From positions 186,001 through 250,000 of the forward strand of contig NZ_JACIBX010000002.1 in NCBI RefSeq assembly GCF_014195545.1: 64,000 bases of DNA, written 5' to 3'. Within the stretch, counting starts at the first letter, position 1, and each line of letters begins with the position of its first letter. The notes below the pieces were generated by a model. That model worked only from the letters and a program-made list of their open reading frames with translations, searched no databases and had not been told where the DNA came from. This document shows positions 1 through 8,553 of this stretch, piece by piece. This DNA is from Limimaricola variabilis (GTDB lineage: Bacteria > Pseudomonadota > Alphaproteobacteria > Rhodobacterales > Rhodobacteraceae). A program made the position numbers and the translations under genes.

Positions 1-2295
1 GGGCTCGACCTCATGGGCGACGGCCGTGCCTTCGACGTCTCGGTGCATATGTCGCAGGACCTCTATGTCTTCGAGTTCGAGCCCAAGGAGCAGTCCGCGG
101 CGCGCGACGAGATGGCACTGGTCCAGCCGCTGATCGCGCGGGTCCGCCGCCGCCCCGAGATCGACGCCATGGCGCGCGAGGCGGCGCGCGCCGTGCGGGC
201 CATGACCGGCTTCGACCGGGTGATGATCTACCAGTTCCAGCGCGACGACAGCGGCCGGGTGATCGCCGAGGCGGCGGCACCGGGGCTGACACCGTTCCTC
301 GGGCTGCGCTTTCCGGCCAGCGACATCCCCTCGCAGGCACGCGCGCTCTATGTCCGCAACCCGATCCGGCTGATCCGCGACGTCGATGCGGAGCCGCAGC
401 CGATCGAACCGGCGCTGACCGGGGCGGGCCAGCCGCTCGACCTTTCGATGTCGGTCACCCGGGCCGTCTCCCCGATCCACCTCGAATATCTGCGCAACAT
501 GAACGTCGCGGCCTCGATGTCGGTGTCGATCCTGCGCGATGGCGAGCTGTGGGGGCTGATCGCCTGCCATCACGGCGCGCCGCATGCGGTGGATTACGAG
601 AAGCGTTCGGCGGTGGAGCTGTTCACCCAGCTGCTCTCCTACGAGATCGCCGCCGTCGAGAACGCCGCCGAGCGCGCCAGCGTGGCACGGGCGCGGGTGC
701 TGCACGGCACCTTGCTGTCGCGGATGACCGACGGCGCGGCGATCGCCGACAATTTCGGCACCATCGCGCAGGAGATCGGCGAGGTGATCCCCTTCGACGG
801 GATGGCGATCTGGATCAACGACCGCTTCCACGCGGTGGGCGCCACCCCCACCGAGGAGGAATTCACCGGTCTGCAGCGCCACCTCGCCCGCAGGCAGGCC
901 CGGCAGGTGCATTCCAATGACCGGCTGGTCGACGAATACCCGCCCGCGGCGGCCTTTGCCGAGCGCGCCGCCGGCATGCTCGCCCTGCCGATCGGGCGGG
1001 GCCTGCGCGACTACATCGTGCTGTTCCGCCGCGAGCAGATCCAGGACGTGACCTGGGCGGGTGATCCGGCCAAGCCGGCGCAGCCCGGACCCAACGGGCT
1101 GCGGCTCACGCCGCGCAAGAGCTTCGAGGCCTGGACCGAGACCGTGCGCCAGCAAAGCGCGCCCTGGACCGACAGCGAGATCGCCGCCGCCGAGATCCTG
1201 CGCATCACCCTGCTCGAAGTGGTGCTCAAGATCGCCGACGACTCGATCGCCGAGCGCAAGCGCGCGCAGGAGCGTCAGGAGCTGCTGATCGCCGAGCTGA
1301 ACCACCGGGTGCGCAACATCCTCAACCTGGTCCGCAGCCTGGTGTCGCAAAGCCGCGCCGAGGCGAATTCGGTGGCCGAATACGGCCGCGTGCTCGACGG
1401 CCGGATCGACGCGCTGGCGCGGGCGCATGACCAGCTCACCACCGCCCAGAAGGACGGCGCCTCGCTGCGCGCGCTGATCGAGACCGAGATCGACGCCTTC
1501 GTCGCCGACCGCGCGACCCGGCTGCGGATCGAAGGCGCCGACGTGGCGCTGTCGACCGAGGCCTTTTCGACCCTGGCGCTGGTGGTGCACGAGCTGGTCA
1601 CCAACGCCGCGAAATACGGGGCGCTGCGGGACGGGCATGGCCGGGTCGAGGTGCGGCTGCGGCGCGAGGCCGACGGGACGCTCGGGATCGAGTGGCGCGA
1701 ACGCGGCGGCGCGCCGCTCCGCGCCTCCCAGGGCAGCGGTCGCGGCTTCGGCACCACGGTGATCGAACGCTCGGTGCCCTTCGAGCTGGGCGGCGAAGCC
1801 GAGTTGCGCTTCGCGCTGACCGGGGTCGAGGCGCGGTTCCGGATCCCGGCGCGCTTCGTCTCGGACGCGGCGCCGCGCGGCAAGGAGCAGGAGGCCGAGG
1901 ATCTGGCCGGTGGCGCAGCCGACGCGCCGCGCCTTTCGGGCCGGGCGCTGATCGTCGAAGACAACATGATCATCGCGATGGACGCCTCCGACATCCTGAC
2001 CGAGCTGGGCTGCGAGGCGGTGGAGACCGCCAGCGGCGTCGGCGCGGCGCTGCGCCTGATCGAGGCGCAGCAGTTCGACATCGCGCTGCTCGACGTCAAT
2101 CTCGGCCACGAGACCTCGGTGCCGGTGGCGGAGGTGCTGCGTGCGCGGGGGGTGCCCTTCCTGCTCGCCACCGGTTACGGCGCGACCGAGGACATCGCCG
2201 CCGCCTATCCCCCGGCCCCCACCATCAAGAAGCCCTTCACCAAGCGCAGCATGCGGCAGGGATTTTCGAAGCTTCTGGCGGAGTCCGCGGCGTGA
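1..2295 (+). CDS. bphP: Bacteriophytochrome: PAS/GAF-PHY-HWE histidine kinase-receiver (5' truncated by window edge)
   Basis: A red/far-red light sensor kinase whose reading frame is open through base 1, so the N-terminus, including the expected biliverdin-binding cysteine, lies outside the window. Visible order: end of the PAS domain, GAF domain with the phytochrome-typical PASDIP motif (about bases 316-333), PHY domain, a HisKA_2/HWE-type dimerisation region with ELNHRVRN (candidate phospho-histidine codon at 1303-1305), an HATPase domain with an HELVTNAAKYG N-box (about 1590-1620), and a C-terminal receiver domain beginning near base 1948. The receiver has the acidic pocket VEDN, phospho-acceptor Asp in ALLDVNLG (codon 2092-2094) and a conserved Lys in IKKPF. 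The in-cis receiver is seen in several alphaproteobacterial phytochromes. Cytoplasmic. Family assignment is firm; spectral type and partner are unknown. Confidence 0.92.
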   Translation, partial: GLDLMGDGRAFDVSVHMSQDLYVFEFEPKEQSAARDEMALVQPLIARVRRRPEIDAMAREAARAVRAMTGFDRVMIYQFQRDDSGRVIAEAAAPGLTPFLGLRFPASDIPSQARALYVRNPIRLIRDVDAEPQPIEPALTGAGQPLDLSMSVTRAVSPIHLEYLRNMNVAASMSVSILRDGELWGLIACHHGAPHAVDYEKRSAVELFTQLLSYEIAAVENAAERASVARARVLHGTLLSRMTDGAAIADNFGTIAQEIGEVIPFDGMAIWINDRFHAVGATPTEEEFTGLQRHLARRQARQVHSNDRLVDEYPPAAAFAERAAGMLALPIGRGLRDYIVLFRREQIQDVTWAGDPAKPAQPGPNGLRLTPRKSFEAWTETVRQQSAPWTDSEIAAAEILRITLLEVVLKIADDSIAERKRAQERQELLIAELNHRVRNILNLVRSLVSQSRAEANSVAEYGRVLDGRIDALARAHDQLTTAQKDGASLRALIETEIDAFVADRATRLRIEGADVALSTEAFSTLALVVHELVTNAAKYGALRDGHGRVEVRLRREADGTLGIEWRERGGAPLRASQGSGRGFGTTVIERSVPFELGGEAELRFALTGVEARFRIPARFVSDAAPRGKEQEAEDLAGGAADAPRLSGRALIVEDNMIIAMDASDILTELGCEAVETASGVGAALRLIEAQQFDIALLDVNLGHETSVPVAEVLRARGVPFLLATGYGATEDIAAAYPPAPTIKKPFTKRSMRQGFSKLLAESAA

Positions 2296-2360
2296 TCGGC
2301 TCTGGACGCCGCCTGCGCGGCGCGGCAGTCTGCGCCGGCAATCGGCAAAGGAGAGACGGC

Positions 2361-2681
2361 ATGGCGGGATTCACGGCGCGCAAGGCGGCACTGGCGCTCA
2401 TCGGGGCGGCGACGCTGGCAGGTTGCGAGGCCGCCTCGCTTGCGCCCACGCCGGTCGACCAGGAGGTGCCGATGGCCTTCCCGCAATGCCTGTCGCGGAT
2501 CGAGGAAACGGCGGCGCGGATCGGCCAGGAGCCCGCCGTGCTGGCCGAGACCTCCGAGATCCGCATCGTCCGCTTCAACGACGAGGGCGAGATCGTCACC
2601 GTGAGCTGCGACGCGCTCGGCGGGCGGATGGTGGTGCAGACCCGGCCCGCCCCGGCGGCCGCCCCTGCCGCGGCGATCTGA
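2361..2681 (+). CDS. Small putative lipoprotein, 106 aa, unknown function
   Basis: The ATG at 2361 follows a good ribosome site (AAAGGAGA at 2347-2354). Residues 1-22 form a lipoprotein signal: a positively charged start, a hydrophobic Ala/Leu/Ile stretch, and the lipobox LAGC with Cys22 as the probable lipidated residue. The mature part is about 85 residues, ends in an Ala/Pro-rich tail and shows two cysteines (in QCLSRI and VSCDALGG) that might form a disulfide. I do not recognise the family. It sits 65 bases after the phytochrome stop and 13 bases before idi, so it may be cotranscribed with either. Likely anchored in a membrane facing the periplasm. Confidence 0.75.
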   Translation: MAGFTARKAALALIGAATLAGCEAASLAPTPVDQEVPMAFPQCLSRIEETAARIGQEPAVLAETSEIRIVRFNDEGEIVTVSCDALGGRMVVQTRPAPAAAPAAAI

Positions 2682-2694
2682 ACCGGACGCGCCG

Positions 2695-3219
2695 ATGCCG
2701 GAGAACCCAGACGCCTTCGAGATCCCGGCATGGGTCGACGACCGGCTGGTCCCGGTCGACAAGCTCGAGGTGCATCGGCGCGGGCTGCGCCACCCGGCGG
2801 TCAGCGTCTTCGTGATCTGGCAGGGCGAGACGCTGCTGCAGCAGCGCGCGGCGGCCAAGTACCACACCCCCGGGCTGTGGACCAACAGCTGCTGCACCCA
2901 CCCGCTCTGGGGCGAGGCGCCCGAGGAATGCGCGCGACGGCGGTTGGGCGAGGAACTGGGATTGCACGACCTGCCGCTGCAACCGGCGGGGCAGATCGAA
3001 TACCGCGCCGATGTCGGGGCCGGCCTGATCGAGCACGAGCTGGTCGAGGTCTTTGTCAGCCGCCCGGCGGCCCGTCCCGAACCGCGCCCCGATCCGGCCG
3101 AGGTTCAGGACACTATTTGGATCGCGCCCGAGGCGTTGCGTGCCGACTTGGCGGCGCGACCCGGCCGCTACACCCCCTGGCTGGGTGTCTACATGCGGCA
3201 GCCGGGCCTACTGGGCTGA
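2695..3219 (+). CDS. idi: Isopentenyl-diphosphate delta-isomerase, type 1 (Nudix fold)
   Basis: Interconverts isopentenyl and dimethylallyl diphosphate in isoprenoid synthesis, feeding carotenoids, quinones and, where present, bacteriochlorophyll. The 174-residue length fits the type 1 enzyme. The hallmark TNSCCTHP (about residues 62-69) matches the TNxCCSHP motif holding the catalytic Cys and a metal-ligand His. It is followed by a Nudix-like region (RRRLGEELG) and a Tyr/Trp-rich C-terminus. The start ATG is 13 bases after the upstream lipoprotein gene, suggesting cotranscription. In phototrophic Rhodobacter, idi is found near photosynthesis genes; here its neighbour is a phytochrome, but no photosynthesis cluster is visible. 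Confidence 0.95.
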   Translation: MPENPDAFEIPAWVDDRLVPVDKLEVHRRGLRHPAVSVFVIWQGETLLQQRAAAKYHTPGLWTNSCCTHPLWGEAPEECARRRLGEELGLHDLPLQPAGQIEYRADVGAGLIEHELVEVFVSRPAARPEPRPDPAEVQDTIWIAPEALRADLAARPGRYTPWLGVYMRQPGLLG

Positions 3220-3223
3220 CGCC

Positions 3224-3682
3224 CTATTGCTGTGCTTCGGCCGACTCGGCCGGGGCGAGGCCCGTCAGATAGGCATAGATATCGGCGGCATCCTTGGCAT
3301 CGCGCACCCGGTAGGCCATCTTGCCGCGCGCCCGCCGGTCGTCGAGTTCGGCCCGCAGCCAGGCGGTCGGATCCATGACATAGGCCACGAAGCGCTCCTC
3401 GTTCCATTCGACGCCGCGCTCGCCCAGCGCGGTGATCGCGTCGCCGTAGCGGAATCCCTCCACCGAACCCAATTTCCGGCCTTCGAGGCCGTGCAGGTTG
3501 GGACCGGTCCGGGCATTGCGCCCGGCGAGCACGCGGCCGTCCTCGTCGCGCACCACGTGACAGGCCACGCATTGCCGGCCGAACTGCAACTCGCCATTGG
3601 CGATATCCTGCGCCGCGACCGGTGCCGCACCGAGCCCCAGCCCGGCCAAGGCCAGCGCCGCGCCTCTAGACAGCAAATCCAT
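3224..3682 (-). CDS. Exported class I c-type cytochrome
   Basis: A small periplasmic electron carrier of 152 residues. The chosen ATG (3682) follows an AAGGAG site; an upstream in-frame extension lacks a signal and is rejected. Residues 1-24 form a Sec signal peptide ending in AAPVAAQ. Heme is bound covalently at CVACH (about residues 36-40), and the sixth ligand is probably the Met in RGKMAYRV near residue 120. The spacing between heme site and Met and the overall size resemble cytochromes of the c2/c-550 type. The gene converges on idi with only 4 bases between stops. The redox partner cannot be deduced from sequence. Confidence 0.88.
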   Translation of the reverse strand: MDLLSRGAALALAGLGLGAAPVAAQDIANGELQFGRQCVACHVVRDEDGRVLAGRNARTGPNLHGLEGRKLGSVEGFRYGDAITALGERGVEWNEERFVAYVMDPTAWLRAELDDRRARGKMAYRVRDAKDAADIYAYLTGLAPAESAEAQQ

Positions 3683-3785
3683 CGAGATCTCCTTGAACCC
3701 GTAAGTGACCGTTGCCCCAGTCAGTCTAGCAGATACAGGCTCCGGCCGGGGCTTCCAATCCCCGGCGCGACACGGGATCGTGTCG

Positions 3786-4358
3786 TCACTCCGCACGCCC
3801 CTCCGTCGTCACCGCTCCCTGCCACAGACCCGGGTCGGCGGTCACGAAGCCGCATTCGTGCAAGGACAGCCGCGCGTCGCGGCCCAGCGCCGGGATCGCG
3901 TGGTCGAGCCCGCCACGCAGCCGCGCGAAGCTGTGCCCCAGAGGCTCCAGCCGGCCGCCATCGCTGGCGCGCAACCGCGCCGTCTCGACCAAGCGGGGCC
4001 GCGCGTCCGGCAGGGTGAGCCGGTTCAGCGGCACCACCATCCAGGCCGGGGTGAAGCCGAGGTCGAGATCCTCGCCCTGCACCGGCGCCTGCCCCTCGAG
4101 CGCGAAGCCCGCCCCCTCACGCGATATCCGGTAGGCCACCGGCGCCTGACCGCGCAGCCCGGTCACGTCGGCGCCGAGGCAGCGCCAGTCGGAATCGCAA
4201 CGCAGCGCGTAGTCGAGCGCGACCTCCTCGCCCGCCTCGTCCCAGCGCGCATGACCCATGATCAGCCAGCCCTCGTCGAGCCGGGCGAGACGGCAGCGAT
4301 CGGTGCCGTCGCGGTCGAGCCTGTGCCAGATCACGCTGGCGACGGTGGTGCCGGTCAT
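3786..4358 (-). CDS. Putative glycolipid-binding family protein
   Basis: A 190-residue soluble protein without a signal peptide. The pattern of an N-terminal WHRLDRDG segment, a central acidic/aromatic LDYALRCDSDWRC segment, and a C-terminal half with VVPLNRLTLP resembles the putative glycolipid-binding family (Pfam Glycolipid_bind, formerly DUF1089), a beta-barrel fold of uncertain role. The assignment is from memory of the family pattern, not a search. It starts at 4358 and ends about 100 bases upstream of the cytochrome start, on the same strand; cotranscription is possible. Substrate unknown. Confidence 0.6.
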   Translation of the reverse strand: MTGTTVASVIWHRLDRDGTDRCRLARLDEGWLIMGHARWDEAGEEVALDYALRCDSDWRCLGADVTGLRGQAPVAYRISREGAGFALEGQAPVQGEDLDLGFTPAWMVVPLNRLTLPDARPRLVETARLRASDGGRLEPLGHSFARLRGGLDHAIPALGRDARLSLHECGFVTADPGLWQGAVTTEGRAE

Positions 4359-4465
4359 CGCGGAAACCTCCTGCGGCGTTCGCCCGATGCTGGCATGGCC
4401 CCGGCCATCCTGTCCACGATTCTAGGCACTTGCCGGGCAGGCCCGGCCTGCCTAGCCTCCCGGTC

Positions 4466-4918
4466 ATGACCCCGCCCTTCCGCCCCCGCGCGATAGGAGA
4501 AATCGCCATTCGCTGCGCCGATCCGGCACGCATGGCCCGGTTCTACGAGGAGGTGATCGGGCTGGAACGACTCTCCGGCGCGGATGATGACCCGATCATC
4601 TTTCTCAAGGTCGCCGAGGGCCATGCCGGCCATACCGCCGTGATCGCGCTCTTTGCCCATGACGCGGGCGGCGTGGCGGTGCCCGCACCCGCAGGTACGC
4701 CCGAGACCGGCGCACGCTCCTCGCTGCATCATATCGCGCTGTCGATGGACTACGCCGAGCAGGACAAGGTGGTGGCGTGGTACGAGCGGATCGGTCAGGC
4801 CTACCGGGTCCAGCATTTCGGCTGGATCGGCTGGCGCGGCGTGTTCACCACCGATCCCGAGGGCAACACGGTCGAGTTGGTGGCCTATGATTCCTCGGAG
4901 CTTTCCTCGAAGACCTGA
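4466..4918 (+). CDS. VOC family (glyoxalase/dioxygenase fold) protein
   Basis: A 150-residue protein of the vicinal-oxygen-chelate superfamily. It shows the two usual halves: an opening IGEIAIRCADPARMARFYEEVIGL, a middle LHHIALSM segment providing a probable metal-ligand His, and the terminal TTDPEGNTVELVAY with a probable metal-ligand Glu. The ATG at 4466 is preferred because homology begins directly after it; a TTG 36 bases upstream is also in frame. There is no strong ribosome site. The substrate cannot be told (lyase, dioxygenase or resistance role are all possible). The last 34 bases overlap the end of recQ on the opposite strand. Confidence 0.8.
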   Translation: MTPPFRPRAIGEIAIRCADPARMARFYEEVIGLERLSGADDDPIIFLKVAEGHAGHTAVIALFAHDAGGVAVPAPAGTPETGARSSLHHIALSMDYAEQDKVVAWYERIGQAYRVQHFGWIGWRGVFTTDPEGNTVELVAYDSSELSSKT

Positions 4919-6933
4919 AGAAAGGCCGCGCCGAACCGCTCGGCATGGCGTGGGCCGAGCAGCCGCTCCATGTCGGCCATGTCGCGCGGCCGGGCGGCGG
5001 CCACGCGTGCCAGTTCCTTGGCCGAGCAGCTCATCGGCTTGTCATGGCCCTCTGGCCCGCGCAGCAGCTCCGCCTGCGTCGCCATCAGCCGGTCGTAGAG
5101 CGAGCCCGCGCCGCGCGTGGCAAGCTTGCGCCGGGCCGGGTGGATTTCCTCGACCGCCCCGGTGATGACCGCGAGGAATTCGCGCCCGTAGCTTTCGAGC
5201 TTCTTGGCGCCCACGCCGCCGATCCGCGCCATTTCGTCGAGATTGGCGGGTTTGCGCTCGGCCATCTCGATCAGGGTGCGGTCGGTGAAGATGATGTAGG
5301 CGGGCAGGCTCGCCGCCTCGGCCAGCGCGCGCCGCTTGGCCTTGAGCGCCGACAGCAGCGGCGCGTCCTCCTCCGACACCATCTCGCGCACCTTGGGGCC
5401 GGAGCGGGCGGATTTGATTGTGTCCTTCCTCAGCGTGATGCTCTCCTCGCCGCGCAGGATCGGCCGCGCGGCTTCGGTCATCCGGAGCGCGCCGTGGCGT
5501 TCCGGATCGGGGCGCATCAGATCGCGGCCCATGATCTGCCGGAAGATCGCCTGCCACTGGGCCTTGGAATGGCCCTTGCCGACGCCGAAGGTCGGCAGGT
5601 CCTCGTGGCCGCGCTGCTTCACCTTGTCGGTGGCGTTGCCCATGACAATGTCGATCAGGTGCCCGGCGCCGAAGCTTTCGCCGGTGCGCAGCGCCGCGGA
5701 GAGGGCCATGCGCACCGGCTGCGTGGCGTCGAATGTCTCGGGCGGCTTGTCGCACAGGTCGCAATGGCCGCAGGGCTCGCCCGGCGCCTCGCCGAAATAG
5801 GCGAGCAGCACCTTGCGGCGGCATTCCAGCGCCTCGGCGAGACCGAGGAGCGCATTGAGACGGCCGTGATCGGCGGCCCGACGCTCGGGCGGGGCGAGCC
5901 CCTCGTCGATCTGCTGGCGCCGGTAGCGGATGTCGTCAGGGCCGTAGAGCGTCAGGGTCTCGGCCGGCGCGCCGTCCCGGCCGGCGCGGCCGATCTCCTG
6001 GTAATAGGCCTCGATGGATTTCGGCAGGTCGGCATGGGCGACCCAGCGAATGTCGGGCTTGTCGATCCCCATGCCGAAGGCGACGGTGGCCGCGACGATG
6101 AGACCGTCCTCGCGCTGGAACCGGGTCTCGGCGTCGCGCCGGTCCCCGGCCTCCATGCCGCCGTGATAGTGCAGCGCCGAATGCCCCGCCTCGCGCAGCG
6201 CAGCGGCCAGCGCCTCGGTCTTGGCGCGGGTGCCGCAATAGACGATGCCCGACTGCCCCCGCCGCCGGTCGGCGAAGTCGAGGATCTGGCGGCGCGGCCC
6301 GTCCTTGACCGCGAAGGCGAGGTGGATGTTGGGCCGGTCGAAGCCGCGCAGGAAGGTCTCGGGCTGGCGGCCGTCGAACAGCTTGCGGGTGATCTCTTCG
6401 CGGGTCTCGGCATCGGCGGTGGCGGTGAAGGCGGCGAGCGGCACGCCGAGCTGCCGCTTCAGATCGCCGATACGCAGGTAGTCGGGCCGGAAGTCGTGGC
6501 CCCACTGGCTGACGCAATGCGCCTCGTCGACCGCGATGAGAGAGGCGCCCGCGCGCTGCAGGAGCGGGACCGTGGCGCCGGAAGCCAGACGCTCGGGCGC
6601 GATGTAGAGAAGCTTGAGCCGCCCCTCGCGCAGGCTCTCGAGCACGGCATCGGTCTCTTCGGGCGTGTTGCCGGAGGTGAGCGCGCCCGCCTCGACACCG
6701 GCCTCGCGCAGCCCGCGCACCTGGTCGCGCATCAGGGCGATCAGCGGCGAGATCACCACCGTCACGCCGTCGCGCATCAGCGCCGGCAGCTGGTAGCACA
6801 GCGACTTGCCGCCGCCGGTGGGCATGATCGCGAGCACGTCGTGCCCGGCCGCCACCGCCGCGACGATCTCCTCCTGCCCGGGGCGGAAGGCGTCGAAGCC
6901 GAAAACGTCGCGCAGGTGGCTCACCGGGCTCAT
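4885..6933 (-). CDS. recQ: ATP-dependent DNA helicase RecQ
   Basis: A 3'-5' DNA helicase for recombination and fork repair. The 682 residues carry motif I TGGGKS (39-44), motif II DEAH (136-139) within VDEAHCVSQWGHDFR, and the conserved helicase motifs after it, including AFGMGIDKPDIRWV and the arginine-finger segment IGRAGRDG. A RecQ zinc-binding segment with four cysteines follows (CRRKVLL to CGHCDLC). Next come a winged-helix region and an HRDC domain (about 515-590, IIFTDRTLIEMA to GVGAKKLESYG). About 80 extra C-terminal residues follow the HRDC. The ATG at 6933 is the only sensible start. Confidence 0.97.
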   Translation of the reverse strand: MSPVSHLRDVFGFDAFRPGQEEIVAAVAAGHDVLAIMPTGGGKSLCYQLPALMRDGVTVVISPLIALMRDQVRGLREAGVEAGALTSGNTPEETDAVLESLREGRLKLLYIAPERLASGATVPLLQRAGASLIAVDEAHCVSQWGHDFRPDYLRIGDLKRQLGVPLAAFTATADAETREEITRKLFDGRQPETFLRGFDRPNIHLAFAVKDGPRRQILDFADRRRGQSGIVYCGTRAKTEALAAALREAGHSALHYHGGMEAGDRRDAETRFQREDGLIVAATVAFGMGIDKPDIRWVAHADLPKSIEAYYQEIGRAGRDGAPAETLTLYGPDDIRYRRQQIDEGLAPPERRAADHGRLNALLGLAEALECRRKVLLAYFGEAPGEPCGHCDLCDKPPETFDATQPVRMALSAALRTGESFGAGHLIDIVMGNATDKVKQRGHEDLPTFGVGKGHSKAQWQAIFRQIMGRDLMRPDPERHGALRMTEAARPILRGEESITLRKDTIKSARSGPKVREMVSEEDAPLLSALKAKRRALAEAASLPAYIIFTDRTLIEMAERKPANLDEMARIGGVGAKKLESYGREFLAVITGAVEEIHPARRKLATRGAGSLYDRLMATQAELLRGPEGHDKPMSCSAKELARVAAARPRDMADMERLLGPRHAERFGAAFLQVFEESSEES

Positions 6934-7034
6934 CTGGATCGTGCCTCGTTGGGACGGCGGCCGCGCCCCATCCGGCCCGGCCCTTCGGTTACTTCTGGCT
7001 CATGGCGCGGCAGGCGCCGCGCCGGGCGGCACGA

Positions 7035-7322
7035 TCAGTAGAAGGCGGCGACGTTGTTCCGCAGCACGATCTCGATGGCGTAGATACCGACCAGCACGAC
7101 CAGCGGCGCGAGGTCGAGCCCGCCCATCTGCGGCAGGATGCGGCGCACCGGGGCGTAGAGCGGCTCCAGCAGGCGGGTCAGACCGTCCCAGACCTGGGCC
7201 ACGAAGGGCTGGCGCAGGTTCAGAACCTGGAAGCTGATCAGCCAGCTCATGATGAAATGCGCGAAAATGAAGAAGGTCGCGATGTCGAGGATCAACATCA
7301 GGATCTGAAAGAGCGAGGTCAT
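7035..7322 (-). CDS. YggT family membrane protein
   Basis: A 95-residue integral membrane protein of the YggT family. There are two predicted membrane helices (about residues 3-28 and 65-88) flanking the family-typical central stretch with LEPLYAPVRRILP, where the signature is a Pro-rich RxxLP turn. The start ATG at 7322 (MTSLFQ) is preferred over a longer upstream frame that is not hydrophobic. YggT proteins have been linked to ion homeostasis and cell-division or septum functions in other bacteria; nothing here sharpens that. Spaced 101 bases from recQ, same strand. Confidence 0.88.
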   Translation of the reverse strand: MTSLFQILMLILDIATFFIFAHFIMSWLISFQVLNLRQPFVAQVWDGLTRLLEPLYAPVRRILPQMGGLDLAPLVVLVGIYAIEIVLRNNVAAFY

Positions 7323-7486
7323 GGCGGTCCGTCCGGGGCTTCTGGGGTCGCCAAGACAGGTAAGGAGCGAAGCCCCCGAGAGCAATCCCGAAGGGCCCCA
7401 ACGCGACGATCGGTCCCCGCGTCACCCGTTGACCTTCGCGTCACCCTCGCGCAGCCTGCGCCGCGATCCTCGCCACGGAGTTTTCG

Positions 7487-8059
7487 ATGTATCCCTTCGT
7501 CCGCATGTTCTGGCAGTTCTGGCGCCACCGGGGCGACGCCCCGCTGCCCATCACCGGCACGCATGAAAGCCGCCACGTCGTGATGCCGTGGGATCTCGAC
7601 TTCTGGAACGAGCTGAACAACGGCCGGACGCTGACGCTGTTCGATCTGGGCCGGATGCCGCTGTCGAAGCGGATCGGCGTGATCGGCGCGCTGAGAAAGC
7701 AGGGCTGGGGCATGGCCGTGGCCGGCGTTTCGGTGCGCTACCGTCGCCGGGTGCAGGGCTTCGCGAGGCTGACCATGCGGTCGCGCGCGATCTGCTGGGA
7801 CGACCGCTATGTCTATACCGAGCAGGGGATGTTCCGCGGCGATGGCGAATGCACCAGCCACGCGCTGGTGCGGCTGGCGATCACCGACCGCAAGCGCGGT
7901 GGCGTGGTCAACCCGGCGCGTCTGATGGAGGTGCTGGGCCAGGACCCGGCCTCGCCGCCGATGCCCGACTGGATCGCCGACTGGGTGCGCGCCGAGGCCG
8001 AGCGGCCCTGGCCCCCGATGGCGGATGCCAGCCCCGCGACCGACACTCTCGCCGCCTGA
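7487..8059 (+). CDS. Thioesterase-fold (4HBT-like) family protein
   Basis: A 190-residue protein whose central segment (ESRHVVMPWDLDFWNELNNGRTLTLFDLGR, residues 27-56 approximately) matches the acyl-CoA thioesterase / 4-hydroxybenzoyl-CoA thioesterase-like family that includes eukaryotic THEM6. The conserved DLDxxxELNNGR is the expected active-site helix with an Asp/Asn. The rest of the hot-dog fold follows (RYRRRVQGFARLTMRSRAI). There is no signal peptide. Probably cytoplasmic and acting on an unknown acyl thioester; enzymatic function is inferred from family only. Divergent from yggT, 164 bases apart. Confidence 0.78.
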   Translation: MYPFVRMFWQFWRHRGDAPLPITGTHESRHVVMPWDLDFWNELNNGRTLTLFDLGRMPLSKRIGVIGALRKQGWGMAVAGVSVRYRRRVQGFARLTMRSRAICWDDRYVYTEQGMFRGDGECTSHALVRLAITDRKRGGVVNPARLMEVLGQDPASPPMPDWIADWVRAEAERPWPPMADASPATDTLAA

Positions 8060-8105
8060 ACGGCAGCGGGCGGGCGCCGGGCGCCCACCCGCTGGGTCGG
8101 ACCGC

Positions 8106-8237
8106 TCAGCGGCCCTTCTTCTCTCCGAGCGAAAGCGGCTTGGCCGCGCCGGAATTCGCCGTGGCCAGCACCTTCGGCTTTTCCTGCTTGGGCTTCTTCG
8201 CTTCGCGGTTGCCGCGCTTGTTGTCGCCTTTTCCCAT
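8106..8237 (-). CDS. Small basic Lys-rich protein conserved in alphaproteobacteria
   Basis: A 43-residue protein starting MGKGDNKRGNREAKKPKQ, then rich in Lys and Ala with no cysteines and no hydrophobic segment. Short proteins with this start are widespread in alphaproteobacteria as conserved hypotheticals; I know of no function. The start at 8237 is chosen because the longer frame to 8303 adds an unrelated stretch. Charge and size suggest nucleic-acid or ribosome association, but that is speculation. Confidence 0.75.
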   Translation of the reverse strand: MGKGDNKRGNREAKKPKQEKPKVLATANSGAAKPLSLGEKKGR

Positions 8238-8260
8238 CACGATCTCACAGGCTGAAAGGA

Positions 8261-8283
8261 CCGTCCGGCGACAGGCCGGACGG
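8261..8283. other. Hairpin in the leader of the small Lys-rich gene
   Basis: A perfect 8-bp inverted repeat (CCGTCCGG at 8261-8268 and CCGGACGG at 8276-8283, 7-base loop) lies 23-46 bases upstream of the minus-strand start at 8237. It could form in the 5' leader of that mRNA. The rest of 8284-8553 holds no credible gene: open frames there have no homology-like features. It does contain a weaker imperfect inverted repeat around 8345-8377. Confidence 0.45.
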
Positions 8284-8553
8284 ATCGTCCCGATGCAAAT
8301 CAAGGTTGCCTGACGAAAAGGTCAGGGCGGTGATCCTGGCAGGGCGCGCGGGGTCCTTTGGGACCGTATCGCGCGCAAGTCGAATCTACGCCCGCGCCCG
8401 GCGCCCCGCAAGCGCGCTCATGCGCGCTGCCCCGCCTCGTGACGCGGCGTTCGGGCCGCGCTCGGCCACCGATGCGCCGCCGATGGCCTGCCGCGCTTGC
8501 CCCGCCCCCCGCCGCCCTGTCAGATCCGCCGCGACAGGCGCGAGGGGACCGGC

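Noticed and set aside
2695-3219. Photosynthesis gene cluster indicated by idi and phytochrome
   Set aside because: No bch, crt or puf/puh genes appear in the window, so phototrophy cannot be inferred.
4945-7041. A long plus-strand open frame antisense to recQ
   Set aside because: recQ on the minus strand has all motifs of the family; the plus-strand frame has none.
8306-8553. Plus-strand gene between the small Lys-rich gene and the MFS gene
   Set aside because: The open frames (for example 8306-8587) are Arg/Ala/Pro-rich, typical of random high-GC frames, and overlap the MFS start.
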